Assembly (NCBI RefSeq): GCF_018310535.1
Contig: NZ_CP074102.1
Coordinates: 6,200,001 to 6,264,000, forward strand
Length of the DNA: 64,000 nt
From: Streptomyces mirabilis
GTDB taxonomy: Bacteria; Actinomycetota; Actinomycetes; Streptomycetales; Streptomycetaceae
Direction: 5' to 3'
Part shown: in pieces, positions 8,264 to 15,870 of the stretch
Position numbering within the stretch: the first letter of the stretch is position 1
How the letters are laid out: every line of letters starts with the position of its first letter
The notes under the pieces: generated by a model
Seen by the model: only the letters and a program-made list of their open reading frames with translations
What the model was told of the DNA's origin: nothing
Database searches by the model: none
Made by a program: the position numbers and the translations under genes

Positions 8264-8403
8264 CTACCCCTGGCCGTCGTGCTCCGGGCTGAGCAGCCGG
8301 CCGTCGGTCGACAGGGGCGGGTGTGCCGGCTGGGGCAAGTAGTGCCGGAAGAACAGTTCGGCGACCAGCTCGCGGCGGCCGCGCACCCCCACCTTGTCGA
8401 AGA
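8264..8403 (-). pseudogene. Remnant of a LuxR-family regulator C-terminus
   Basis: About 46 codons on the minus strand read VFDKVGVRGRRELVAELFF followed by a Pro/His-rich tail and a TAG at 8266-8264. DKVGVRGRRELV is the end of a LuxR-type HTH as found in large streptomycete regulators. No start codon or upstream part is present: the reading frame runs directly into the hairpin at 8408-8442. It is a decayed 3' fragment, probably left by a deletion. Confidence 0.55.
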
Positions 8404-8407
8404 CAGA

Positions 8408-8442
8408 ACGGCCCCGCTCGCGCCGAGCGCGAGCGGGGCCGT
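8408..8442. terminator. Strong hairpin terminator
   Basis: A perfect 15-bp inverted repeat, ACGGCCCCGCTCGCG at 8408-8422 and its complement at 8428-8442, closes on a 5-nt loop. It lies downstream of the SDR operon and of the small minus-strand gene at 8463-8630, so it can serve both. There is no long U-run, as is usual in this genus. Confidence 0.8.
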
Positions 8443-8462
8443 ATCACTGATTCGGCTTACCG

Positions 8463-8630
8463 TCAGGCCGATGTGCCCTGCTGGTCGGACGGCTTGCGGT
8501 GGCGGCCGTGGGGGGTCGCCTCGTCGTCCTGGCCGGAGACCGGGCCGCGGTGCTTGCCGTGGCCTTCGGCCAGGGTCGTCGCCTCGTGGGCGTCGGTGGC
8601 CGGCGGTTCCATGGTGCTGGTTTCGCTCAT
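8463..8630 (-). CDS. Small conserved hydrophilic protein (55 aa)
   Basis: A 55-residue ORF starting MSETSTMEPPATDAHEATT and ending SDQQGTSA. It is rich in His, Gly, Glu and Asp, has no hydrophobic segment or Cys, and is probably disordered. Codon use is normal for the genus (G/C at nearly every third position). It ends 20 bp from the terminator at 8408-8442 and starts 62 bp from the stop of the next minus gene, so the two may be cotranscribed. Similar short acidic/His-rich proteins are widespread in Streptomyces, but I know of no function. No clear ribosome site precedes the ATG. Confidence 0.6.
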   Translation of the reverse strand: MSETSTMEPPATDAHEATTLAEGHGKHRGPVSGQDDEATPHGRHRKPSDQQGTSA

Positions 8631-8692
8631 GTGGAAGTGTTCACCCCGTCAACAAGATCCTTCTTTGCAGCCGGGGGATTCTAACCGGTCGC

Positions 8693-9979
8693 TCACGCGG
8701 GGACGGGAGCGGGTGACCTGTTCTCGCCCCCGGGCCCCCCTTCGGTCCGGACGGCCTCGTCCGCGGGCGCCGGACGGGCGGAAAGGGGCCGCCTCTTCAC
8801 AGGGGACTGCCCGCTCAGAGGTGCCTGTTGGAGGGGGACCGGGCGCGCCGCGGGCCGTTCCGGCGGAGGGGGCGCCTGTGACGTCACCGCGGCGACGGGT
8901 GCCGTCATCTTCGTCACCCCGCACGGCACCGCCCCCGTCGCGTACGGCAGTTGGAGGACCCCCTCCCTGGTCCACAGGCCCGTGCCCGCCAACCAGCCCT
9001 CCGGGGGTGGGAGATGGTGGACCTGGCGTTCGACCGGCCGCCACACGCCCACCCAGCTGCCGGCCGGGCCGTCGATGCGCAGCGCCACCGCGCAGCGCTC
9101 AGGCGTCAGTACCTGCCCCGGCTGGATCGCGAACGGCGTCACCGCGCAGTCGGTGGCGCGCAGACAGTCGGGGAAGCGGATCGGCAGGGTGCTGCCGAGG
9201 ACGCCCCAGCCGAGACGGTCGTGGCCCGGGGACGGCGCGTCGGAGCGGATCAGCAGCAGTCCGCTGTCGGCGTCCGCGAGCAGCAGCCGGTCGTCGCTGT
9301 CCGCGGCGATCTGCAGCAGTGGCGTTACTTCACCGCCGCGCCCCAGGTCGACGACCACCGTCTTGGTCCGGCCGTCCCGGCAGCGGTCCAGGGCCAGCAG
9401 GCGCCCCGTGCCGTCCAGCCAGACCCCGCCCGAACAGCGGCCCGGCACCTCGGCCAGGTGCTCGGGCCCGAAGGCCCCGCCCGCCACCAGCCACACCGCG
9501 GTGGAGTCCCGGCCCGCGGCGAGGGCGTACGCGTGCTCCCCGTCCGGCGCGGGCGGCAGCAGCCACAGCCGGGTGTCCTCGTCGTGGCACTCCACCGCGC
9601 CGAGGAGCAGCTCCCCGGTGCCGGGCCCGGTCGGGTACAGCAGCGAGAACGTGTGCCGCCCGTCCGCGACGCGGTGGATCAGCACCCGCCCGTCGGTCAT
9701 CGGCAGCACCTCGGTGCCGGGCTCCTCCGGCTGGTGGGACGGCAGCGGTACGGCGTAGGGCTCGGGGCCGTCCAGCGTCCAGCGCTCCGGGAACCAGCAT
9801 TCGCCGTCCAGGGCGAGGCGGGCCGCGTAGGTTCCGTTCGCGGCGATCACACAGGTGGGGCGGGCGATCACATCTCTGGGGCGGGCGGTCGCATCCGCGG
9901 GGCGGGCGGTCACGTCCGCGGGGCCAGTGGCCCGCTCGTCCCCGGGTTCCGCCGCAGCTTCGGTGGCACAGGCCGTCAT
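8693..9979 (-). CDS. Conserved hypothetical protein, probable beta-propeller
   Basis: A 428-residue protein of unknown function. Residues ~20-42 consist of three 7-residue repeats (ADVTARP, ADATARP, RDVIARP) encoded by 21-bp DNA repeats at 9857-9919. The middle (~50-340) has regularly spaced segments such as WTLDGPEPYAVPLP, WLLPPAPDGEHAYALAAGRD and GVWLDGTGRLLALDRCRDGR, resembling blades of a cytoplasmic WD/propeller fold. The last ~80 residues are Pro/Ala rich and low in complexity. There is no signal peptide or membrane segment. It is divergent from the Nif3-like gene; the 256-bp gap between them shows no clear motif. I do not recognise a catalytic motif. Confidence 0.7.
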   Translation of the reverse strand: MTACATEAAAEPGDERATGPADVTARPADATARPRDVIARPTCVIAANGTYAARLALDGECWFPERWTLDGPEPYAVPLPSHQPEEPGTEVLPMTDGRVLIHRVADGRHTFSLLYPTGPGTGELLLGAVECHDEDTRLWLLPPAPDGEHAYALAAGRDSTAVWLVAGGAFGPEHLAEVPGRCSGGVWLDGTGRLLALDRCRDGRTKTVVVDLGRGGEVTPLLQIAADSDDRLLLADADSGLLLIRSDAPSPGHDRLGWGVLGSTLPIRFPDCLRATDCAVTPFAIQPGQVLTPERCAVALRIDGPAGSWVGVWRPVERQVHHLPPPEGWLAGTGLWTREGVLQLPYATGAVPCGVTKMTAPVAAVTSQAPPPPERPAARPVPLQQAPLSGQSPVKRRPLSARPAPADEAVRTEGGPGGENRSPAPVPA

Positions 9980-10235
9980 GGTTCGGTCACCTCCGGCGAC
10001 GAAGCTAGTTTTCGTACGCACAGACGTGGGACCGGCGGGCGGGCGCTTCACACATAAGGGTGGCCGTCCCGCGATTCGCCTGAGGGAACGGCGACGCGTG
10101 TGCTGAGCGGGGCGGGGAGAGGGCGGTGGGGCCCGGATCACCGGGTGCCGCCCGCCTCCGGGACCTCTGGTCGCGTACCCCGGGACCCGCCCGCGACCGG
10201 TGGGGCACCGGCCCAAGCCAGGTAGCCTTTTCCCC

Positions 10236-11093
10236 GTGCCCCGTCTGTCTGAAGTCATCGCCGCGCTCGACGCCCTCTGGCCCCCCGAGAGGGCCGAGGG
10301 ATGGGACGCGGTCGGCACCGTGTGCGGCGAGCCCGACCAGGAGATCACCCGGGTCCTGTTCGCCGTCGACCCCGTTCGGGAAATCGTCGACGAAGCGGTG
10401 AAGCTGGGCGCGAACCTGCTGGTCACCCACCATCCGCTCTATCTGCGCGGGACGACGACGGTCGCGGCCGACACCTTCAAGGGCCGGGTCGTGCACACCC
10501 TCATCAAGAACGACATCGCGCTGCACGTCGCCCACACCAACGCCGACCGCGCCGACCCGGGAGTCAGCGACGCCCTCGCCGGGGCACTCGACCTCCGGGT
10601 CGTACGGCCGCTCGTGCCGGACCCCACCGACCCCGAGGGCCGTCGCGGCCTCGGCCGCGTCTGTGAGCTGGACCACCCGCTGACCGTCCGTGAACTTGCC
10701 GCGCGCGCCGCCGGGCGACTGCCCGCCACCGCGCAGGGCATCCGCGTCGCCGGTGACCCCGAGGCGGTCGTACGGACCGTCGCGGTCAGCGGCGGTTCCG
10801 GCGACAGCCTCTTCGACGACGTGCGCGCCGCCGGCGTCGACGCCTTCCTCACCTCGGACCTGCGCCACCACCCGGCATCGGAGGCCCGCGCCCACAGTCC
10901 TCTCGCGCTGCTCGACGCGGCGCACTGGGCCACCGAGTGGCCCTGGTGCGAGCTGGCCGCCGCCCAGCTCGACGAGATCTCCGACCGCAAGGGATGGGGC
11001 CTGCGGGTCCACGTCTCCAAGACGGTCACCGACCCCTGGACCGCCCACGCGGCGTCCACCGAAACACCTAACGCAATGGGAGCCCCCAACTGA
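10236..11093 (+). CDS. Nif3-like dinuclear metal-centre protein (YbgI/YqfO family)
   Basis: A 285-residue Nif3/DUF34 protein, from GTG at 10236. Metal ligands are visible in LLVTHHPLYLRG (two His), in AHTNAD, and towards the C-terminus in LTSDLRHHPASEA with the closing DAAHWATEW pair, the usual ligands of the two-metal centre in the hexameric toroid. The family is nearly universal; proposed roles include GTP cyclohydrolase-like hydrolysis or metal handling, none settled. Its stop overlaps the next gene (CTGA at 11090-11093), so this, the zinc-ribbon gene and the RNase H-phosphatase gene form one operon, an order I recognise from other streptomycetes. Confidence 0.88.
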   Translation: MPRLSEVIAALDALWPPERAEGWDAVGTVCGEPDQEITRVLFAVDPVREIVDEAVKLGANLLVTHHPLYLRGTTTVAADTFKGRVVHTLIKNDIALHVAHTNADRADPGVSDALAGALDLRVVRPLVPDPTDPEGRRGLGRVCELDHPLTVRELAARAAGRLPATAQGIRVAGDPEAVVRTVAVSGGSGDSLFDDVRAAGVDAFLTSDLRHHPASEARAHSPLALLDAAHWATEWPWCELAAAQLDEISDRKGWGLRVHVSKTVTDPWTAHAASTETPNAMGAPN

Positions 11094-11833
11094 ACGCCGC
11101 GCCCGCCGACCAGATCCGACTTCTCGACGTCCAGGCCCTCGACGTACGCCTGCAGCAGCTCGCGCACAAGCGCAGGTCCCTTCCCGAGCACGCCGAGATC
11201 GAGTCCCTGAACAAGGACCTCACGCAGCTGCGCGACCTGCTCGTCGCCGCGCAGACCGAGGAGAGCGACTGCGCCCGCGAGCAGACCAAGGCCGAGCAGG
11301 ACGTGGACCAGGTGCGCCAGCGCGCCAACCGCGACCAGCAGCGCCTGGACTCCGGTGCCGTCACCTCTCCCAAGGACCTGGAGAACCTCCAGCGCGAGAT
11401 CACCTCCCTCGCCAAGCGGCAGGGCGACCTGGAGGACGTCGTCCTCGAGGTCATGGAGCGCCGTGAGTCCGCGCAGGAGCGGGTCGCCGAGCTGACCGGG
11501 CGGACCTCCTCCGTGCAGTCGAAGATCGACGACGCGACCGCCCGCCGGGAAGCCGCCTTCGAGTCCCTCGACGGCGAGGCCGCCTCGGTGACGAAGGAGC
11601 GCGAGGTCGTCTCGGCCTCCGTCCCCGCCGACCTGCTGAAGCTCTACGACAAGCTGCGCCAGCAGCAGGGCGGCGTCGGCGCCGCGCGGCTCTACCAGCG
11701 CCGTTGCGAGGGCTGCCGCCTGGAGCTCAACATCACCGAGGTCAACGACGTGAAGGCGGCCTCCCCGGACACCGTGCTGCGCTGCGAGAACTGCCGCCGC
11801 ATCCTGGTGCGTACGTCCGAGTCCGGTCTGTAA
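11090..11833 (+). CDS. Coiled-coil zinc-ribbon protein (C4-type domain)
   Basis: A 247-residue protein. Residues ~10-180 form a long antiparallel coiled coil of heptads rich in Glu, Arg, Gln and Leu. The C-terminus has a C4 zinc ribbon (RRCEGCRLEL ... VLRCENCRRILVR). The family resembles bacterial CT398/Slr-type proteins thought to bind nucleic acid or partner complexes; function unproven. The start is notable: the first in-frame ATG or GTG is at 11303, inside the coiled coil. A CTG at 11090, preceded by ATGGGAG and overlapping the Nif3 stop as CTGA, opens the conserved N-terminus (NAAPADQIRLLDVQALD). I take the CTG as start. Confidence 0.85.
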   Translation: MNAAPADQIRLLDVQALDVRLQQLAHKRRSLPEHAEIESLNKDLTQLRDLLVAAQTEESDCAREQTKAEQDVDQVRQRANRDQQRLDSGAVTSPKDLENLQREITSLAKRQGDLEDVVLEVMERRESAQERVAELTGRTSSVQSKIDDATARREAAFESLDGEAASVTKEREVVSASVPADLLKLYDKLRQQQGGVGAARLYQRRCEGCRLELNITEVNDVKAASPDTVLRCENCRRILVRTSESGL

Positions 11834-11845
11834 GGGGCGCGGGGC

Positions 11846-13099
11846 GTGCGGGAGTTCATCGTCGAGGCCGACGGCGGTTCCCGGGGCAACCCGGGGCCCG
11901 CGGGGTACGGCGCCGTGGTCATCGACGCCGCCACCGGGGAGACACTGGCGGAGCGTGCCGAGTACATCGGCATCGCCACCAACAACGTCGCCGAGTACCG
12001 GGGCCTGGTGGCGGGCCTGCGCGCCGCCCACGAACTGGACCCGGCCGCGCGCGTCCGGGTCCGGATGGACTCCAAGCTCGTCGTCGAGCAGCTGTCCGGC
12101 CGCTGGAAGATCAAGCACCCGGACATGAAGCCCCTGGCCGCGGAGGCGGCCCGCGTCTTCCCGCCCGACCGGATCACCTACGAGTGGATGCCGCGCGAAC
12201 AGAACAAGCACGCGGACCGACTGGCCAACGAGGCGATGGACGCGGGCAAGCGGGGCGAGCAGTGGTCGCCGTCGACATCGACGGCGGAACTGGAGGCGCA
12301 GGGTTCGCGAGCGCCCCTTCAGGGGCGCGGGGAACTGCGCGACCAGCCCCCACAGCCCCGCACTGCGACGACTCCCGGCGGCGAAGCCGTGAAGGCCGAC
12401 GCCGATGTGCGGGCCGCACAGCACGTGGCCACCGCCCCGCAACCGACCGTCGGCTGGGGCGCGGCCCCCGACATGGGCGCCCCCACCACCTTCGTTCTCC
12501 TGCGCCACGGCGAGACCCCCCTCACCCCCCAGAAGCGTTTCTCCGGCAGCGGCGGCACCGACCCGTCGCTCTCGGACGTGGGCCGGGAACAGGCCGAGCG
12601 CGTCGCCGCCGCGCTGGCCGCGCGCGGCACCGTCGAGGCGATCGTGGCGTCGCCACTCACCCGTACCCGCCAGACCGCCGCCGCCGTCGCCGCCCGCCTG
12701 GGACTGGACGTCGCCATCGAGGACGGCCTGCGCGAGACGGACTTCGGCGCCTGGGAGGGCCTCACCTTCGCCGAGGTGCAGGAGCGGTACCCCGACGACC
12801 TGAAGACCTGGCTCGCCTCCCCGAAGGCCGAACCGACCGGCGGCGGCGAGAGCTTCGCGGCGACCGCCCGCCGCATCGCCACCACCCGCGACAAGCTCAT
12901 CGCCTCCTACGCGGGGCGCACCGTCCTGCTCGTCAGCCACGTCACCCCGATCAAGACCCTCGTACGGCTCGCGATCGGTGCCCCGCCGGAGTCCCTGTAC
13001 CGGATGGAGCTGTCCGCGGCCTCCCTGTCGGCGGTGGCGTACTACGCGGACGGCAATGCCAGCCTGCGCCTCTTCAACGACACCTCTCACCTGCGCTGA
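11846..13099 (+). CDS. Bifunctional RNase HI / acid phosphatase (histidine phosphatase) fusion
   Basis: A 417-residue fusion. Residues 1-135 are a type I RNase H with the DEDD acids in EADGGSRGNPG, NNVAEYRGL, RMDSKLVVEQ and NKHADRLANEA; it removes the RNA strand of RNA-DNA hybrids. Residues ~208-417 are a histidine phosphatase (RHGETPLTPQKRFSG with the phosphohistidine, distal His in LLVSHVTPIKTL), related to alpha-ribazole phosphatase CobC. The same fusion occurs in mycobacteria and S. coelicolor. The linker (about residues 150-205) is unusual: part of it is encoded by a dispersed genomic repeat in frame (12308-12362). GTG start 12 bp after the zinc-ribbon gene. Confidence 0.92.
   Translation: MREFIVEADGGSRGNPGPAGYGAVVIDAATGETLAERAEYIGIATNNVAEYRGLVAGLRAAHELDPAARVRVRMDSKLVVEQLSGRWKIKHPDMKPLAAEAARVFPPDRITYEWMPREQNKHADRLANEAMDAGKRGEQWSPSTSTAELEAQGSRAPLQGRGELRDQPPQPRTATTPGGEAVKADADVRAAQHVATAPQPTVGWGAAPDMGAPTTFVLLRHGETPLTPQKRFSGSGGTDPSLSDVGREQAERVAAALAARGTVEAIVASPLTRTRQTAAAVAARLGLDVAIEDGLRETDFGAWEGLTFAEVQERYPDDLKTWLASPKAEPTGGGESFAATARRIATTRDKLIASYAGRTVLLVSHVTPIKTLVRLAIGAPPESLYRMELSAASLSAVAYYADGNASLRLFNDTSHLR
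12308..12362. repeat. Dispersed streptomycete repeat, family A, inside a coding region
   Basis: GCGCCCCTTCAGGGGCGCGG begins the element, followed by GGAACTGCGCGACCAGCCCC. The same sequence, in either orientation, is intergenic at 53139-53190, 55325-55370 and 62501-62555. Here it is translated as RAPLQGRGELRDQPPQPR in the linker of the RNase H-phosphatase fusion. The GCGCCCCTTCAGGGGCGC portion is a hairpin. Confidence 0.8.
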
Positions 13100-13210
13100 G
13101 CGGCCCGGACCCGGAGGTCACCCGCGCCGAGCGGCCCGGGCCCGGAGGTCACCCGCGCCGAGCGGCACGGACTTGGAGGTCACCCGCGCCGAGCGGCCCG
13201 GGCCCGGAGG
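13098..13210. repeat. 31-bp tandem repeat, about 3.6 copies, across two gene ends
   Basis: Units begin at 13098, 13129, 13160 and 13191, each starting GAGCGGCMCGGRC and containing GGAGGTCACCCGCGCC. The array covers the stop of the RNase H-phosphatase gene on the plus strand and the stop of the XRE gene on the minus strand. Each unit repeats the sequence that encodes the XRE C-terminus RARAARRG plus stop, so the array looks like a tandem duplication of that gene's 3' end. The period is not a multiple of three. Confidence 0.85.
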
Positions 13211-13992
13211 ATCTCGGCGGTCTCCCGGTCCGCCGGGAGGAACGCCTCCAGGTGGAGCTCGGCGAGCGTCACGTCGACCGCGGTCGCGAACGACGTCAGC
13301 GTGGTGAGCAGTCTCAACTCGCCCTCCGCGCACCGCAGTCGCAGCGGTACGGCGAAGCCGAGATAGTCGGCGCCGGGCTCACTCGCCGGTACGTGTTCCG
13401 CCAACTCATCGGCCAGGGAGCCGAGTCGGGGATCGGGGCTGCGCACGGCACGGGCCCGCAGGTTCTCCACGATGTGCTGCCCCCACGCGTCCAGGTTCAC
13501 CACCCGTGAGCCCATCCCGCGCGGATGCAGCGCGAGCCGCAGCACATTGACGGGCGGCGCGAGCAGCGCGGGGTCCGCGCCCTCGGTGAGCACGTCGAAC
13601 GCCTCGTTCGCCGCGACGAGTTCACCCCGCGGCCCGGCCACCACCGCCGGATACGGCAGATGCCCTTCGAGAATGCTGTCCAGCGCCTCCCGTACGGGCT
13701 TCAGCGCGACCGCGTCGAGCGGTGACTCGGCGAACGCGGGCGCGTAACCGGCCGCCAGCAGCAGCGAGTTGCGCTCCCGCAGTGTCAGGCCGAGCGACTC
13801 GGCGAGCCGGATCACGATCTCCCTGCCGGGCACCGACCGTCCGCGCTCGATGAAACTGACGTACCGCTGGGTCGTCCCTGCCCGCGAGGCGAGCTCCAGC
13901 TGACTGACCCGGCGGGCGGTGCGCCAGCGCAGCAACTCGCGGGCGAAGGGCGGGGGTTCGGTCACCGAGGCGGCTGCGGTGCTGATGGTCAT
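13180..13992 (-). CDS. XRE-family regulator with MmyB-like ligand-binding domain
   Basis: A 270-residue regulator. Residues ~17-75 form an XRE helix-turn-helix (RRVSQLELASRAGTTQRYVSFIERGRSVPG). Residues ~100-255 are the MmyB-like PAS-type domain (YPAVVAGPRGELVAANEAFDVL, VNVLRLALHPRGM, YLGFAVPLRLRCAEGELRLLT), which in related proteins binds a small hydrophobic ligand. It is divergent from an MDR oxidoreductase 115 bp away, the classic arrangement of such regulators with their target. In the gap, GTACG occurs at 14002-14006 and again at 14013-14017, 11 bp apart, a candidate operator next to the start. Its 3' end lies in the 31-bp repeat array. Confidence 0.9.
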   Translation of the reverse strand: MTISTAAASVTEPPPFARELLRWRTARRVSQLELASRAGTTQRYVSFIERGRSVPGREIVIRLAESLGLTLRERNSLLLAAGYAPAFAESPLDAVALKPVREALDSILEGHLPYPAVVAGPRGELVAANEAFDVLTEGADPALLAPPVNVLRLALHPRGMGSRVVNLDAWGQHIVENLRARAVRSPDPRLGSLADELAEHVPASEPGADYLGFAVPLRLRCAEGELRLLTTLTSFATAVDVTLAELHLEAFLPADRETAEILRARAARRG

Positions 13993-14107
13993 GGCTCAGT
14001 TGTACGTCACGGGTACGACAGTCCCGCCATACCTCACCGGGAATTGAGCGGCGTACCCCCTCCGAGCAGCATGGACGTATCCACGGAGCACACCCCAGGG
14101 AGCCGAC

Positions 14108-15124
14108 ATGCGCGCCTACCACCTCGAAACGCCCGGCACCGTCGACGGCATCGTCTCGCGCGAGACGGACCGCCCCGGGCCCGGCCCCCGCGACATCCTC
14201 GTCCGCGTCCGCGCCGTCTCCCTCAACAAGCGCGATCTGCTGATCCTGAAGGGGACCTATCCACTGAAGGCCGTGCCGGACGTGATCCCGGTGAGTGACG
14301 GCGCGGGCGAAGTCGTCGCGGTGGGCGCGGAGGTGACCCGGTTCGCGGTCGGGGACCGGGTGGCGAGCACGTACTTCCCGAAGTGGATCGACGGCCGGAT
14401 CACGCCCGCGCTGATCGACCAGCCCGGCGCCACCCTGCCCGGCATGCTCACCGAGTACGCGTGCCTCGACGAGAACGCGGCGGTGCGGGTGCCCGACCAC
14501 CTGGGCTGGGAGGAGGCCGCCTGCCTGCCCTGCGCGGGCGTCACGGCCTGGCACGCGTTGACCGGCGGCGAGGCGGTGGTCCCCGGCGAGACGGTGCTGA
14601 CACTCGGCACGGGCGCCCTCTCGCTGTTCGCCGTACAGTTCGCGAAGCTGCTGGGCGCCGAGGTCGTCGCCACGACATCGAGCCCGGAGAAGGCCGAGCG
14701 ACTCAAGGCCCTGGGCGCCGACCACATCGTGCGGTACGCCGACCACCCCGCGTGGGGACAGACGGTCCGCGACCTCACGGGCGGGCGCGGCGTGGACCTC
14801 GTCGTCGAGACCGTGGGCCCGGAGACGATCGAGCAGTCGGTCCGCGCCTCGGCGCTCTACGGCAGGATCGTCCTGGTCAGTGCCAACAGCCCGCGCAAGG
14901 CCTCCCTGGAGATCACGACGGACGCGCTCGCGTCGAGCCTGGTGACGATGCGGCGGCTCTTCGTCGGCAGCCGTACTCACTTCGAGTCCATGAACCGGGC
15001 CCTCACCCTGCACGGCACCCGCCCGGTCATCGACCGGGCCTTCGGCTTCGACGAGGTCCACGAGGCGTTCCGCCACTACGAGTCCGGCGTGGCCTTCGGC
15101 AAGGTCGTCATCCGCGTGGCCTGA
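14108..15124 (+). CDS. Zinc-independent MDR oxidoreductase (quinone oxidoreductase-like)
   Basis: A 338-residue medium-chain reductase. It has the MDR fold (VSLNKRDLLILKGTYPL, DVIPVSDGAGEVVAVG) but none of the zinc ligands of alcohol dehydrogenases: GHE is replaced by SDG and the four-Cys lobe is missing. It should therefore act as an NADPH-dependent reductase of quinones or alpha,beta-unsaturated carbonyls. The Rossmann region is LTLGTGALSLFAVQFAKLLGA. It is probably controlled by the divergent XRE regulator. Its last 17 bp overlap the end of the convergent eda gene. Confidence 0.88.
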   Translation: MRAYHLETPGTVDGIVSRETDRPGPGPRDILVRVRAVSLNKRDLLILKGTYPLKAVPDVIPVSDGAGEVVAVGAEVTRFAVGDRVASTYFPKWIDGRITPALIDQPGATLPGMLTEYACLDENAAVRVPDHLGWEEAACLPCAGVTAWHALTGGEAVVPGETVLTLGTGALSLFAVQFAKLLGAEVVATTSSPEKAERLKALGADHIVRYADHPAWGQTVRDLTGGRGVDLVVETVGPETIEQSVRASALYGRIVLVSANSPRKASLEITTDALASSLVTMRRLFVGSRTHFESMNRALTLHGTRPVIDRAFGFDEVHEAFRHYESGVAFGKVVIRVA

Positions 15125-15758
15125 GCGCGGCCGCCTCGCGCGCCAGGCCCTCCACGCGCCCCCAGTCCTTCGCCGCGATCGCGTCCTCGGGAAGCATCCA
15201 CGTCCCGCCCACACAGCCGACGTTGGGGAGGGCGAGGTAGTCCGGCGCGTAGGCGGGGCCGATCCCGCCCGTCGGGCAGAACCGGGCCTGCGGCAGCGGT
15301 CCGGCGAGCGACCTGAGGTACGCCGTGCCGCCCGCCGCCTGCGCCGGGAAGAACTTCATCTCCCGCACCCCGCGCTCCAGCAGCGCCACCACCTCCGAGG
15401 TCGTGGACACCCCCGGCAGGAACGGCACCCCGGACGCCTTCATGGCATCGAGCAGTACGTCGGTCCAGCCGGGACTGACCAGGAAGCGGGCGCCCGCGGC
15501 CACGCACGCCGTCACCTGCGCCGGCGTGATGACGGTGCCCGCGCCGACCACCGCGTCCGGCACCCCGTCCGCGATCGCCCGGATGGCGTCGAGCGCGCAG
15601 GGCGTCCGCAGGGTCACCTCTATCGCGGGCAGCCCACCCGCGACGAGTGCCGCGGCCAGGGGTACGGCGTCCTCGACCTCGTTCACCACGACGACGGGAA
15701 CCACGGGGGCGAGATCCAGCACGGAGGCGGCGGGAACCGAGGGCAGCGGTGAACTCAT
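15108..15758 (-). CDS. eda: KDPG/KHG aldolase
   Basis: A 216-residue class I aldolase of the Entner-Doudoroff/hexuronate pathways. It splits 2-keto-3-deoxy-6-phosphogluconate (or 4-hydroxy-2-oxoglutarate) into pyruvate and an aldehyde. The Schiff-base Lys is in REMKFFPAQAAGG, the catalytic Glu in LPAIEVTLRTP, the GAGTV strand in VVGAGTVITPAQV, and the phosphate/pyruvate loop in FCPTGGIGPAY. Length is normal. The upstream region has a GTTGCA-N5-TGCAAC operator candidate and five 11-bp repeats. No dehydratase (edd) or sugar kinase gene is nearby, so the sugar source is unknown. Confidence 0.92.
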   Translation of the reverse strand: MSSPLPSVPAASVLDLAPVVPVVVVNEVEDAVPLAAALVAGGLPAIEVTLRTPCALDAIRAIADGVPDAVVGAGTVITPAQVTACVAAGARFLVSPGWTDVLLDAMKASGVPFLPGVSTTSEVVALLERGVREMKFFPAQAAGGTAYLRSLAGPLPQARFCPTGGIGPAYAPDYLALPNVGCVGGTWMLPEDAIAAKDWGRVEGLAREAAALRPRG

Positions 15759-15798
15759 GGCCTCATCGTGCCCTCGTCGTGCAGCATGCGCAAAGGGC

Positions 15799-15815
15799 GT
15801 TGCATATGCTGCAAC
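15799..15815. promoter_or_regulatory. Inverted repeat upstream of eda, candidate operator
   Basis: GTTGCATATGCTGCAAC: a 6-bp inverted repeat GTTGCA/TGCAAC around five bases, 41 bp upstream of the eda start. GCAGCAT at 15781-15787 is a further partial inverse copy of ATGCTGC. IclR- and GntR-type sugar regulators bind sites of this shape; which one is not known. Confidence 0.45.
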
Positions 15816-15816
15816 A

Positions 15817-15870
15817 GCACCTCTGGTGCGCCTCCAGCGCGCCTCTGGCGCACCTGTGGTGCAACCTCTA
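15817..15870. repeat. Five imperfect 11-bp tandem repeats
   Basis: The consensus CCTCTGGTGCR recurs with little change (ACCTCTGGTGC, GCCTCCAGCGC, GCCTCTGGCGC, ACCTGTGGTGC, AACCTCTAGTGC) between the eda operator candidate and the stop of yaaA. The 11-bp period places copies on the same face of the helix. It may be decayed operator sequence or a neutral microsatellite. Confidence 0.6.
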
